A stretch of DNA of 64,000 nucleotides from Lachnospiraceae bacterium (lineage in GTDB: Bacteria > Bacillota > Clostridia > Lachnospirales > Lachnospiraceae), in assembly GCA_014804785.1 (NCBI GenBank), contig JAAUZD010000022.1, positions 1 to 64,000 on the forward strand, in the 5' to 3' direction. Both the position numbers and the translations under genes were made by a program. Shown in pieces: positions 33,123-40,646 of this stretch. Every line of letters begins with the position of its first letter. Within the stretch, counting starts at the first letter, position 1. Below the pieces are notes generated by a model that had not been told where the DNA came from, ran no database searches, and worked only from the letters and a program-made list of their open reading frames with translations.

Positions 33123-34908
33123 GAATATGACTACACCGCCCTCTCAATTAGGGCGTGCAAGAGGCGTTCCCGCTGTGAAGCCCAAGGACATGAAAGGCAC
33201 GCTGATCCGGCTGTGGCAGTTGACCAAGGGGCACCGGAAAGGACTGGGATGGATTTTTTTGTTGTCTGCCCTTGCCTCAGGCTCTGCCGTTCTGTCTCCT
33301 TACTTCATAGGCGGGGTTGTCAATTGCATTGATGATGGAAATCCGGGGATTCGTCTGCTGACAATTCTGGCGGTACTATATCTGGGAGATTGGTTGATTC
33401 GTTTTTTGCAGCAGTTTCTGATGGCGAGTACCGGACAGCGGATGATTCTGCATATCCGTACCAGCCTGTTCGATCATATGGAAAAGCTGCCTCTGTCTTT
33501 TTTCGACACCAGGCAGCATGGCGAACTGATGAGCCGTCTGACCAATGATGTGGACAATATCAGTGCGACTATATCGGATTCTTTGACCCAGCTGATGATG
33601 TATGGATTTACGATTGCAGGCATCTTCTGCGCCATGATCTATATGAGTCCCCTGCTTACTGTCATTGCGCTTTTTGCAGTGCTTCTGATTTTTTTGCTTA
33701 CTAAGGCTGTGACGAAACGAACGAAGGTACTGTTCAGACAGCAACAGGCTATTTTGGGAAAGCTTAATGGTCAGGTGGAGGAAAGTATCTCAGGAATCAG
33801 CATGGTCAAAGCGTTTGGACAGGAACAGGAGATGATAGCAAAATTTGTGGAGTACAACGATGATTTCTGTCAGGTTGCCACCAAGGCCCAGATTGCTTCC
33901 GGCTATCTGATGCCCATGATGAACGTGATCAACAATCTGACCTATGTTCTGATTGCCATTGCAAGCGGAATGATGGCTCTGAATGGAAGGCTGACTATGG
34001 GTGAGATTTCCAGCTTTCTGCTGTATTCCAGACAGTTTTCCCGACCTTTTGTGGAGATTGCCAACATCTATAATAATTTCCAGACAGCAGTGGCTGGGGC
34101 GGAGCGGATTTTGGAGATCTTGGATGAAGTCTGCGAACCGGAGGATGTGATTGGAGCAAGAAGCACTACAGGAATCCGCGGAGCTGTAAGTTTTAGGGAC
34201 GTGACTTTCGGATATCGGCAGGATAAGCCTATTTTGCATCATATCAATCTGGAGATTCCGGCGGGAACCAGAGTAGCGGTGGTGGGACCCACAGGCTCGG
34301 GGAAAACTACACTCATCAATCTTCTCACTCGATTTTATGATGTGCAGGAGGGCGCTATTTTATTGGATGGTTACGACCTGCGGGACTATCGGCTTGGGGA
34401 GTTGCGTCAGGCTTTCGGCGTAGTGCTTCAGGATACGGCGCTCTTTGGTGCTTCTGTCCGGGAAAATATCAGCTATGGACATGAAGATGTGCCCATGGAA
34501 GAAATTGAGACAGCAGCGAGAATTGCGGGAGCGGATGGGTTTATCCAAAGGCTGCCTCAGGGATATGAGACGGTACTGCACCAGGGCGGCGCAGAGTTGA
34601 GTCAGGGCGAGCGGCAGCTGCTGACGATTGCCAGGGCAGTGCTGGATAAGGCTCCTATTATGATATTGGATGAGGCAACCAGTTCCGTGGATACGGTGAC
34701 GGAGCAGCATATCCGGCAGGCAATGCTGACTATCACACAGGGGCGCACCTCTTTCATTATTGCTCACCGCCTGTCCACGATACGGGACTCCGACCTGATT
34801 CTGCTGATTCGGGACGGTCAGATTGCGGAGCAGGGTACCCACCAGCAGCTAATGGCACTGGAGGGAGAGTATGCGCGGATGTACCTGACCCAGATGGGAC
34901 AGATGTAA
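33115..34908 (+). CDS. ABC exporter half-transporter (heterodimer subunit 2)
   Basis: A 597-aa exporter subunit with an N-terminal extension (MDKNMTTPPSQLGRARGVPAVKP), six membrane helices and an ATPase with Walker A GPTGSGKTT, signature ELSQGERQLLTIARAVL, consensus Walker B IMILDEATSSVDT and switch IAHRLSTI. LSQGE replaces LSGGQ, as in the catalytically competent subunit of heterodimeric exporters. The ATG at 33115 follows GGAGGTG inside the end of the first gene. The two subunits form one multidrug-type exporter. Confidence 0.92.
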   Translation: MDKNMTTPPSQLGRARGVPAVKPKDMKGTLIRLWQLTKGHRKGLGWIFLLSALASGSAVLSPYFIGGVVNCIDDGNPGIRLLTILAVLYLGDWLIRFLQQFLMASTGQRMILHIRTSLFDHMEKLPLSFFDTRQHGELMSRLTNDVDNISATISDSLTQLMMYGFTIAGIFCAMIYMSPLLTVIALFAVLLIFLLTKAVTKRTKVLFRQQQAILGKLNGQVEESISGISMVKAFGQEQEMIAKFVEYNDDFCQVATKAQIASGYLMPMMNVINNLTYVLIAIASGMMALNGRLTMGEISSFLLYSRQFSRPFVEIANIYNNFQTAVAGAERILEILDEVCEPEDVIGARSTTGIRGAVSFRDVTFGYRQDKPILHHINLEIPAGTRVAVVGPTGSGKTTLINLLTRFYDVQEGAILLDGYDLRDYRLGELRQAFGVVLQDTALFGASVRENISYGHEDVPMEEIETAARIAGADGFIQRLPQGYETVLHQGGAELSQGERQLLTIARAVLDKAPIMILDEATSSVDTVTEQHIRQAMLTITQGRTSFIIAHRLSTIRDSDLILLIRDGQIAEQGTHQQLMALEGEYARMYLTQMGQM

Positions 34909-34958
34909 ACGGAATCTGGAAAATTTCTGGGCAGATAAAATATAGGAATATTTTTCTA

Positions 34959-34987
34959 TTGACAAAATGCTATGCTGAAAGTATACT
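34959..34987 (+). promoter_or_regulatory. Promoter of the metal operon
   Basis: TTGACA (34959-34964), 17-bp spacer, TATACT (34982-34987), with a GTTAG-N6-CTAAC element starting 10 bp after the -10. Confidence 0.75.
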
Positions 34988-34996
34988 GAAAAATAG

Positions 34997-35012
34997 GTTA
35001 GCGGCTACTAAC
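34997..35012. promoter_or_regulatory. Metal-regulator operator candidate 1
   Basis: GTTAG-CGGCTA-CTAAC at the predicted transcription start. Its right part also belongs to a hairpin GCGGCTAC/GTAGCCGC (35001-35030). The form resembles the GGTTAG...CTAACC half-sites of DtxR/IdeR-like regulators, but a Fur-like regulator is encoded next door. Confidence 0.55.
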
Positions 35013-35047
35013 TAATGTGATGGTAGCCGCATTTATTAGAAAAGCGG

Positions 35048-35063
35048 GTTAGCTTATACTAAC
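35048..35063. promoter_or_regulatory. Metal-regulator operator candidate 2
   Basis: GTTAG-CTTATA-CTAAC, the same arms and spacing as candidate 1, 51 bp further downstream, still upstream of the Fur-like gene. Confidence 0.55.
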
Positions 35064-35157
35064 TATGCATATGACAGTGGTCTGAAGGGATTTTATGATC
35101 TGCGCCGGAGCTGAAATTAAACGATGTCAGGAATCTGAAACGGAGGTAAATATATAT

Positions 35158-35673
35158 ATGGAAGCAGAAAAGTGTGTGATGGAAGAATATGATGAAAATA
35201 ATGCATGTGATTTCGAAAGCTGTCAATGGACCCATATGCAGAAAGAAATGATTATTCAGAAATTAAAGGATAGGGGAGGAAGAGTGACCAGACAGCGCCT
35301 GATGCTTTTGGACATTATTTTGGAAGATGAGTGCTCCTGCTGTAAAGAGATTTATTACAGGGCGGCGCACCGGGATGAAAAAATCGGTCTGGCTACCGTT
35401 TACCGGATGGTCAATACCTTGGAGGAAATTGGGGCAATTAGCAGAAAAAATATGTATAAGGTAGTCTGCGGCGAAGAATGCGGAACGGCAGATACATACA
35501 CAGTAGAGTTCAATGATGGAACTGCCGCTCGGTTATCCGCAGAGACCTGGTATCAAATTGTCCGTACCGGACTAAAAGAGTGCGGTTATATGCAGAATAA
35601 AGAACTGCGCAGAGTGAGAGCGAGGGCTTGTGAGTGTTCTGATTGCTGCGGTGCGGCATCTGACCGTGAATGA
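35158..35673 (+). CDS. Fur-family-like regulator with atypical C-terminus
   Basis: A 171-aa protein. The ATG at 35158 follows ACGGAGGT; a longer frame from 35095 lacks a site. Residues about 30-110 form a Fur winged helix: GGRVTRQRLMLLDIILED then EIYYRAAHRDEKIGLATVYRMVNTLEEIGAISR. The usual HHDHxH regulatory metal site is not recognisable. The second domain is short (VEFNDGTAARLSAETWYQIVRTGLKECGY) and ends in a cysteine cluster, ACECSDCCG. It may sense metal through cysteines. It leads an operon with a small membrane peptide, a DUF6110 protein and a P-type ATPase, and probably controls it through the GTTAG repeats; metal and sites are inferred. Confidence 0.78.
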   Translation: MEAEKCVMEEYDENNACDFESCQWTHMQKEMIIQKLKDRGGRVTRQRLMLLDIILEDECSCCKEIYYRAAHRDEKIGLATVYRMVNTLEEIGAISRKNMYKVVCGEECGTADTYTVEFNDGTAARLSAETWYQIVRTGLKECGYMQNKELRRVRARACECSDCCGAASDRE

Positions 35674-35794
35674 GTCTGCAATAGCAAATAAAACTTTGTT
35701 GATAAAATTTCTCAATAACTAAAAACGAATAGAAATCAGCATATGGGAAAGGTATAATGGAAGAACAACCATACATACGATGGAGGAATATCAT

Positions 35795-35875
35795 ATGAAA
35801 AATCATAAATTTTGGGCATGGGCAATGATAGTCTGTCTTTTCATGGCAGTCTATACCGGTTATGAGCATAAATAA
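35795..35875 (+). CDS. 26-aa membrane peptide in the metal operon
   Basis: ATG at 35795 with GGAGG eight bases upstream encodes MKNHKFWAWAMIVCLFMAVY then TGYEHK. It has a single hydrophobic helix with basic/aromatic N-terminus and charged C-terminus. The following gene starts 18 bp later with its own site, so it is in the operon. Small proteins of this look often bind and tune a membrane transporter; a role with the P-type ATPase is inference. Confidence 0.65.
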   Translation: MKNHKFWAWAMIVCLFMAVYTGYEHK

Positions 35876-35893
35876 GTCAGGAGGGTCAGGAAG

Positions 35894-36199
35894 ATGTTAG
35901 AGTGTTTGAAGAAGATTGACAAAAAAGCTACAGGCATTTTTGCAGCAGGCGTTTTGTTTGGAACCGCAGGAATCAAAATCTTATCCAGTAAGGATGCCAA
36001 GAAAGCATATACACACGTTACAGCAGCTGTTCTGCGTGCAAAAGAATGTGTAATGAAGGTTGCGACTAATGTGCAGGAAAATGCAGAGGATATTTACGCA
36101 GAAGCGCAGCAGATGAACGAAGAGAGAGCGATGAAGGAAGAGGAAATCGGCGAAAGCCAGGAAAAGGATAAGAAATCTTCCAAAGAAGAAAAAGAATAA
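35894..36199 (+). CDS. DUF6110-like protein
   Basis: A 101-aa protein: MLECLKKIDKKATGIFAAGVLFGTAGIKILSSKDAKKAYTHVTAAVLRAKECVMK, then a charged coiled coil rich in Glu and Lys. Residues 13-30 form a short hydrophobic helix, so it is probably membrane-associated. The start resembles DUF6110 proteins found beside HMA_2-type metal ATPases. Function unknown; an accessory or anchoring role for the ATPase is plausible. AGGAGGGT-like site before the ATG. Confidence 0.72.
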   Translation: MLECLKKIDKKATGIFAAGVLFGTAGIKILSSKDAKKAYTHVTAAVLRAKECVMKVATNVQENAEDIYAEAQQMNEERAMKEEEIGESQEKDKKSSKEEKE

Positions 36200-36215
36200 A
36201 TGAAATTGTAAGAAG

Positions 36216-36245
36216 GCGCCTGTAGATACCTGCAGGTGTTTTTTT
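36216..36245 (+). terminator. Attenuator-like terminator before the P-type ATPase gene
   Basis: CGCCTGTAG-ATAC-CTGCAGGTG (one G-T pair) followed by eight T. It lies inside the operon, so it would lower ATPase expression relative to upstream genes. Confidence 0.7.
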
Positions 36246-36302
36246 GCAATGTAAACGGATATGTCTAGACGATATTTTCACAAATAATTTGGAGGCTTTA
36301 TT

Positions 36303-38399
36303 ATGAGATTTTCTATTATCCATGAAATAAAGGGGCGTATGCGTATCCATGTGGTACAAAAAAGGATGACCTATGAGCAGGCGGACACATTGTACTATTA
36401 TCTGAATAACCAGAAATTTGTCACATCAGTCAAAGTCAGAGAACGGACCCAGGATATTACAATCAGCTATACAGGAAACAGAAATATCGTTATTGATGCT
36501 CTAAAAGACTTTTCTTACGAAAAAGCTGAAGTGCCGGACGTTTTTCTGCAAAATTCAGGAAGAAAACTAAATGACCAGTATTGGCAGAAACTTGTAGGTA
36601 AGATTGTATTGCGGGCAGGAAATAAGTTATTTGTGCCATATCAGATCCGTGCGCTTATCGCTACGGTTAAATCCGTTAAATATATTTGTAAGGGAATACA
36701 GACCTTAGTGAAAGGGAAAATTGAGGTGCCTGTTCTTGATGGAACAGCAATCGGGATATCCATCCTGCGAAAGGATTATGATACAGCCAGTTCTGTTATG
36801 TTCCTTCTTGGCATAGGGGAAATATTAGAAGAGTGGACACACAAAAAATCGGTAGATGATCTTGCAAGAAGCATGTCTCTGCATATAGAGAAGGTGTGGC
36901 TGCTAAAAGACGGGCAGGAGATCCTTGTAGACACATCCAGCATCACACCAGAGGATTATATTGTGGTACATATGGGGAATGTGATTCCCTTTGACGGAAT
37001 GGTTACGGAAGGAGAGGCGCTTGTAAATCAGGCAACGCTTACCGGCGAGGCGCTTCCAGTCCGTAAAACCATAGAAAGTTATGTGTATGCGGGAACTGTT
37101 GTGGAAGAAGGAGAGTTGACCATATGTGTGAAGGAAGTAGGAGGCTCCAGTAAATTTGATAAGATCGTTATGATGATTGAGGAATCTGAAAAGCTGAAAT
37201 CTACCTTAGAAGGAAGGGCGGAACACCTTGCAGACAGACTTGTGCCCTATACGCTTCTTGGAACAGGTCTTACTTATCTTTTGACCAGAAATATTACAAA
37301 AGCCTTATCGGTTCTGATGGTAGATTTTTCTTGTGCATTAAAGCTTGCAATGCCAATTGCGGTATTGGCGGCAATCCGCGAGGCAAGCAGTCATAGCGTA
37401 ACGGTGAAAGGCGGTAAATATCTGGAGGCTATGGCGGAAGCGGAGACGATTGTGTTTGATAAGACAGGAACCTTGACAAAGGCACAGCCTACTGTAGTTG
37501 ATGTGGTTTCGTTCAGCGGACAGGACATCGACGAACTACTCCGTATAGCAGCATGTCTGGAAGAACACTTCCCCCACTCTATGGCAAAAGCGGTTGTAGA
37601 TGCAGCAAAGGAAAGGGATCTGGTTCATGAAGAAATGCATTCAAAGGTAGAGTATGTGGTTGCCCATGGCATTTCCACCATGATAGAGGGAAAAAGGGCG
37701 GTCATCGGAAGCTATCATTTTGTTTTTGAAGATGAAAAATGCAGGATTCCGGAAGGAATGAAGGAACGGTTTAATGCCCTGCCGAATGAATATTCTCATC
37801 TTTATCTTGCCATTGAAAACGAGCTGGCAGCAGTGGTATGTATTGAAGATCCGCTGCGTGAGGAGGCAGCAGAAGTGATTGATTCCCTGAAACGTGCAGG
37901 GATCAAAAAGGTGGTAATGATGACGGGAGACAGCGACCGAACAGCGAAGGTCATTGCGGCAAAGGTAGGTGTAGATGAGTATTATTCTGAAGTGCTTCCG
38001 GAGGACAAAGCGGAATTTGTAGAAAAAGAAAAAGCAAGCGGCAGAAAGGTTATTATGATAGGAGATGGGGTCAATGATTCTCCGGCACTGTCGGCGGCGG
38101 ATGTGGGGATTGCCATCAGTGATGGAGCTGCAATTGCAAGAGATATTGCAGATGTCACAATTGGTGCAGATGATTTATATGAAATTGCTACATTAAAGGC
38201 AATCAGCAATGGTTTGATGAAGCGGATACATAAAAACTACCGTGTCATCGTTGGATTTAATTCTGGTCTGATTCTGTTAGGAATATGCGGACTGATACAA
38301 CCAACAACCTCTGCCTTGCTGCACAATGTCTCCACACTGACAATCAGTTTGAAGAGTATGGAGAATCTACTTGAAAAAGTACCATTGCCTTCTGCGTGA
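36303..38399 (+). CDS. Heavy-metal P-type ATPase with HMA_2 domain and non-CPx membrane motif
   Basis: A 698-aa P1B-type ATPase. Residues 1-75 look like the HMA_2 domain (MRFSIIHEIKGRMRIHV), which lacks the CxxC of classic HMA. Motifs: actuator TGEALP (248-253), phosphorylation site D386 in DKTGTLTKAQ, HP-locus EEHFPHSMAKAV, MMTGDSDRTA, and GDGVNDSPALSAADVGIAI. The membrane metal motif is DFSCALKLAMPIAV (C344): the CPx proline is replaced by Ala, so specificity differs from Cu or Zn/Cd pumps. It probably exports a divalent metal (Fe, Mn or similar). It is the last gene of the Fur-like operon. Confidence 0.9.
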   Translation: MRFSIIHEIKGRMRIHVVQKRMTYEQADTLYYYLNNQKFVTSVKVRERTQDITISYTGNRNIVIDALKDFSYEKAEVPDVFLQNSGRKLNDQYWQKLVGKIVLRAGNKLFVPYQIRALIATVKSVKYICKGIQTLVKGKIEVPVLDGTAIGISILRKDYDTASSVMFLLGIGEILEEWTHKKSVDDLARSMSLHIEKVWLLKDGQEILVDTSSITPEDYIVVHMGNVIPFDGMVTEGEALVNQATLTGEALPVRKTIESYVYAGTVVEEGELTICVKEVGGSSKFDKIVMMIEESEKLKSTLEGRAEHLADRLVPYTLLGTGLTYLLTRNITKALSVLMVDFSCALKLAMPIAVLAAIREASSHSVTVKGGKYLEAMAEAETIVFDKTGTLTKAQPTVVDVVSFSGQDIDELLRIAACLEEHFPHSMAKAVVDAAKERDLVHEEMHSKVEYVVAHGISTMIEGKRAVIGSYHFVFEDEKCRIPEGMKERFNALPNEYSHLYLAIENELAAVVCIEDPLREEAAEVIDSLKRAGIKKVVMMTGDSDRTAKVIAAKVGVDEYYSEVLPEDKAEFVEKEKASGRKVIMIGDGVNDSPALSAADVGIAISDGAAIARDIADVTIGADDLYEIATLKAISNGLMKRIHKNYRVIVGFNSGLILLGICGLIQPTTSALLHNVSTLTISLKSMENLLEKVPLPSA

Positions 38400-38421
38400 G
38401 TTTATTTTTTTAATTCATGCT

Positions 38422-38450
38422 TTGACAAAATGGCAAATTTTATTTATAAT
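38422..38450 (+). promoter_or_regulatory. Perfect consensus promoter of the MATE operon
   Basis: TTGACA (38422-38427), 17-bp spacer, TATAAT (38445-38450). Such strength suggests control after initiation, in the 160-nt leader. Confidence 0.8.
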
Positions 38451-38471
38451 TGTCTGGTCGAGTAGCGAAAG

Positions 38472-38503
38472 GCGTAAATCCAGATGATGGATTTGCGCTT
38501 TTT
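38472..38503 (+). terminator. Terminator within the MATE leader
   Basis: GCGTAAATCC / GGATTTGCGC, a 10-bp stem with one G-T pair and loop AGATGAT, then TTTTT. Confidence 0.75.
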
Positions 38504-38552
38504 CGTGCGTACAAAAATATGGTTGTGGCAGCTTTCCGGAAAAGTCTCCTGA
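38484..38552 (+). CDS. Possible 22-aa leader peptide
   Basis: ATG ATG in the terminator loop opens a frame encoding MMDLRFFVRTKIWLWQ then LSGKVS and TGA. Only a weak AAAGG lies 11 bases upstream. It contains two Trp and three basic residues. A ribosome on it would melt the terminator stem, the logic of antibiotic-induced attenuation. Translation is unproven. Confidence 0.35.
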   Translation: MMDLRFFVRTKIWLWQLSGKVS

Positions 38553-38618
38553 GAGATTCCGCTATGCTTTATCCCAAATGGGGGCTTTGGCAGATTTCTC
38601 AAAAGAAACGGAGGAAAA

Positions 38619-40019
38619 TTGAGTAAAGAAGCAACAGTAAATAAGATGGGGACGGGAGCAGTCTCTAAGGTCATGTTAAGCATGGGGATACCGATTGTTT
38701 TATCAATGGTATTGCAGGCATGTTATAATATTGTGGACAGTATGTTTGTGGCAAGGATGCCTGATACGGGCGGCATCACCAATGCCGGTGAGTATGCAGT
38801 CAATGCACTGACGCTTGCCTTTCCCGTGCAGATGCTGATTGTGGCATTTGGAATCGGTACCGGTGTAGGCGTGAATGCCCTGCTTGCAAAAAGTCTGGGA
38901 CAGCGGGATGAGGAAAAAGTTGCAAAAGCGGCAGGAAATGGGATATCTTTAGCCTTCATTATCTATGCAGCATTTTTAGTGTTTGGTCTGTTTGGCGTAA
39001 AAGCCTATATCGGAAGCCAGACGAAAGATGAGGTTATTCTCGCAATGGGAAGTTCTTATCTTTCTATATGCTCAGTTGTTTCATTTGGCATTATTATGTT
39101 TTCGATTTATGAAAAGCTGCTGCAGTCAACAGGAAAGACCGTATATTCCACCATTGCGCAGGTATCGGGGGCAGTTACTAATATTGTTCTTGATCCAATT
39201 ATGATTTTCGGCTATTGTGGACTGCCGTCAATGGGGATTCGCGGTGCAGCTTATGCCACTGTGATTGGACAGATCGTATCCATGCTGATTGCGATGTATT
39301 TCCACTATAAGAAAAATACAGAGGTAAAATCGGGCAGGAGATACCTAAAGCTGGAAGGATCCATTGTGAAGGAAATCTATGTGATTGGGCTTCCGGCAAT
39401 TATTATGCAGGCACTGATGTCATTTATGACTTATGGCATTAATATTATTTTCGGTACGGTATCCCAGGCAGCGGTAACGGCATATGGTATTTTTTACAAG
39501 ATCCAGCAGTTTATTTTCTTTGCCGGGTTTGGACTAAGGGACGCCATTACCCCTATTGTATCCTTTAATTATGGGATGGGAGATAAGAAGCGTGTAAAGC
39601 AAGGTGTCTTTTATGGCATCCTGTATATTGAAATAATTATGCTGGTTGGATTGATAGGATTGGAATTGTTTGCAAATCCCCTGATTGGGTTATTTGCCAT
39701 GTCTAAGGAAACAGAAGCGTTATGTGTCATGGCGACTAAGATTATTGCAGTTGGCTTTTTGTTTGCCGGAGGTAACATTGCAATACAGGGAGTGTTTCAG
39801 GCATTGGGCTGCGGTATGGATTCCCTGATTGTTTCATTGCTTCGGCTGTGTATTGTTGTGCTGCCATTGGCATGGCTGTTTGCGAAGCTGGAAAATGCAG
39901 CTTTTATGATATGGTGGTCATTTCCGATTGCAGAATTCGTGGCTCTCGCAGCGGCAGTTTTGTTCATGCTGCGGGCAAACAAAAGAATCATAAAACCGAT
40001 GAAAGGAAGGGAATCATAA
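38619..40019 (+). CDS. MATE-family multidrug exporter
   Basis: A 466-aa protein with twelve predicted membrane helices in two MatE domains. The start is TTG at 38619 behind GGAGG; the first in-frame ATG (38646) lies inside the conserved N-terminus GAVSKVMLSMGIPIVLSMVLQACYNIVDSMFVAR. Other family motifs are GTGVGVNALLAKSLGQRDEEKV and FFAGFGLRDAITPIVSFNYGMGDKKRV. MATE proteins export cationic drugs using Na+ or H+. Its stop overlaps the next ATG (TAATG). Expression is likely attenuated in the leader. Confidence 0.93.
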   Translation: MSKEATVNKMGTGAVSKVMLSMGIPIVLSMVLQACYNIVDSMFVARMPDTGGITNAGEYAVNALTLAFPVQMLIVAFGIGTGVGVNALLAKSLGQRDEEKVAKAAGNGISLAFIIYAAFLVFGLFGVKAYIGSQTKDEVILAMGSSYLSICSVVSFGIIMFSIYEKLLQSTGKTVYSTIAQVSGAVTNIVLDPIMIFGYCGLPSMGIRGAAYATVIGQIVSMLIAMYFHYKKNTEVKSGRRYLKLEGSIVKEIYVIGLPAIIMQALMSFMTYGINIIFGTVSQAAVTAYGIFYKIQQFIFFAGFGLRDAITPIVSFNYGMGDKKRVKQGVFYGILYIEIIMLVGLIGLELFANPLIGLFAMSKETEALCVMATKIIAVGFLFAGGNIAIQGVFQALGCGMDSLIVSLLRLCIVVLPLAWLFAKLENAAFMIWWSFPIAEFVALAAAVLFMLRANKRIIKPMKGRES

Positions 40020-40606
40020 TGAAAAAGGTAATTACAATCAGCCGTGAATTCGGCAGCGGCGGAAGAACGATTGGCAAGGAAGTAGCCGAGAAACTGGGGT
40101 ATGCATTTTATGATAAGGATCTGATTGAGAAGATTGCGGAGGAATCAGGGCTTTCAAAAGAGTATATTGAAGAGCATGGAGAAAGTTCGCCGGGCAGGAA
40201 TTATTTTGGATATGCATTTGTGGGAAGAGATGCATCCGGCAATTCTGTAGGGGATTATCTTTGGAGAGTGCAGAGGAATATTATTGAGGAACTTGCAGAA
40301 AAAGGAAATTGTGTGATTGTAGGACGATGTGCCGATTATATTCTCCGGAAAAGGACGGATTGTCTGCATGTATTTATTCATGCAGATATGGAGAAGAAAA
40401 AGGAAAGAATCGTAAATCTTTATGGAGAGACAAGTGCATCACCGGAGAAAAGGCTTCGTGAAAAAAATAAGACAAGAGCTATGAACTATAAGTATTATAC
40501 GGACAGGACATGGGGCATGGCAGAAAATTACCATTTGTCACTGGATAGCAGTGTACTAGGGGAGAAAAAATGTGTGGAGCTGATCACTGGACTGGCAAAA
40601 GAATGA
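40019..40606 (+). CDS. Cytidylate kinase-like protein
   Basis: A 195-aa P-loop protein starting MKKVITISREFGSGGRTIGKEVAEKLGYAFYDKDLIEKIA. The P-loop is the modified REFGSGGRTIG of the cytidylate-kinase-like family found beside transporters in clostridia. It has a probable lid region EKRLREKNKTRAMNYKYYTDRTWG. True Cmk is usually longer and carries a canonical GxxGxGKS loop, so this is probably a paralogue with a different or accessory substrate. It is coupled to the MATE gene by TAATG. Confidence 0.85.
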   Translation: MKKVITISREFGSGGRTIGKEVAEKLGYAFYDKDLIEKIAEESGLSKEYIEEHGESSPGRNYFGYAFVGRDASGNSVGDYLWRVQRNIIEELAEKGNCVIVGRCADYILRKRTDCLHVFIHADMEKKKERIVNLYGETSASPEKRLREKNKTRAMNYKYYTDRTWGMAENYHLSLDSSVLGEKKCVELITGLAKE

Positions 40607-40646
40607 CAGGGCAGCATTATCAAAGCGGGGAGAGAGAACGATAGTT

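Larger units (their letters stand above)
38457..38618 (+). promoter_or_regulatory. Attenuator-like leader of the MATE gene
   Basis: An intrinsic terminator starts only about 15 nt after the predicted transcription start. A 22-codon frame begins in its loop. Further hairpins follow: CCAAA/TTTGG near 38575-38592, and a CTCC-containing stretch (38546-38549) that could pair with the MATE ribosome site GGAGG (38610-38614). This suggests translation- or ligand-dependent attenuation. I recognise no known riboswitch class. Confidence 0.5.
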
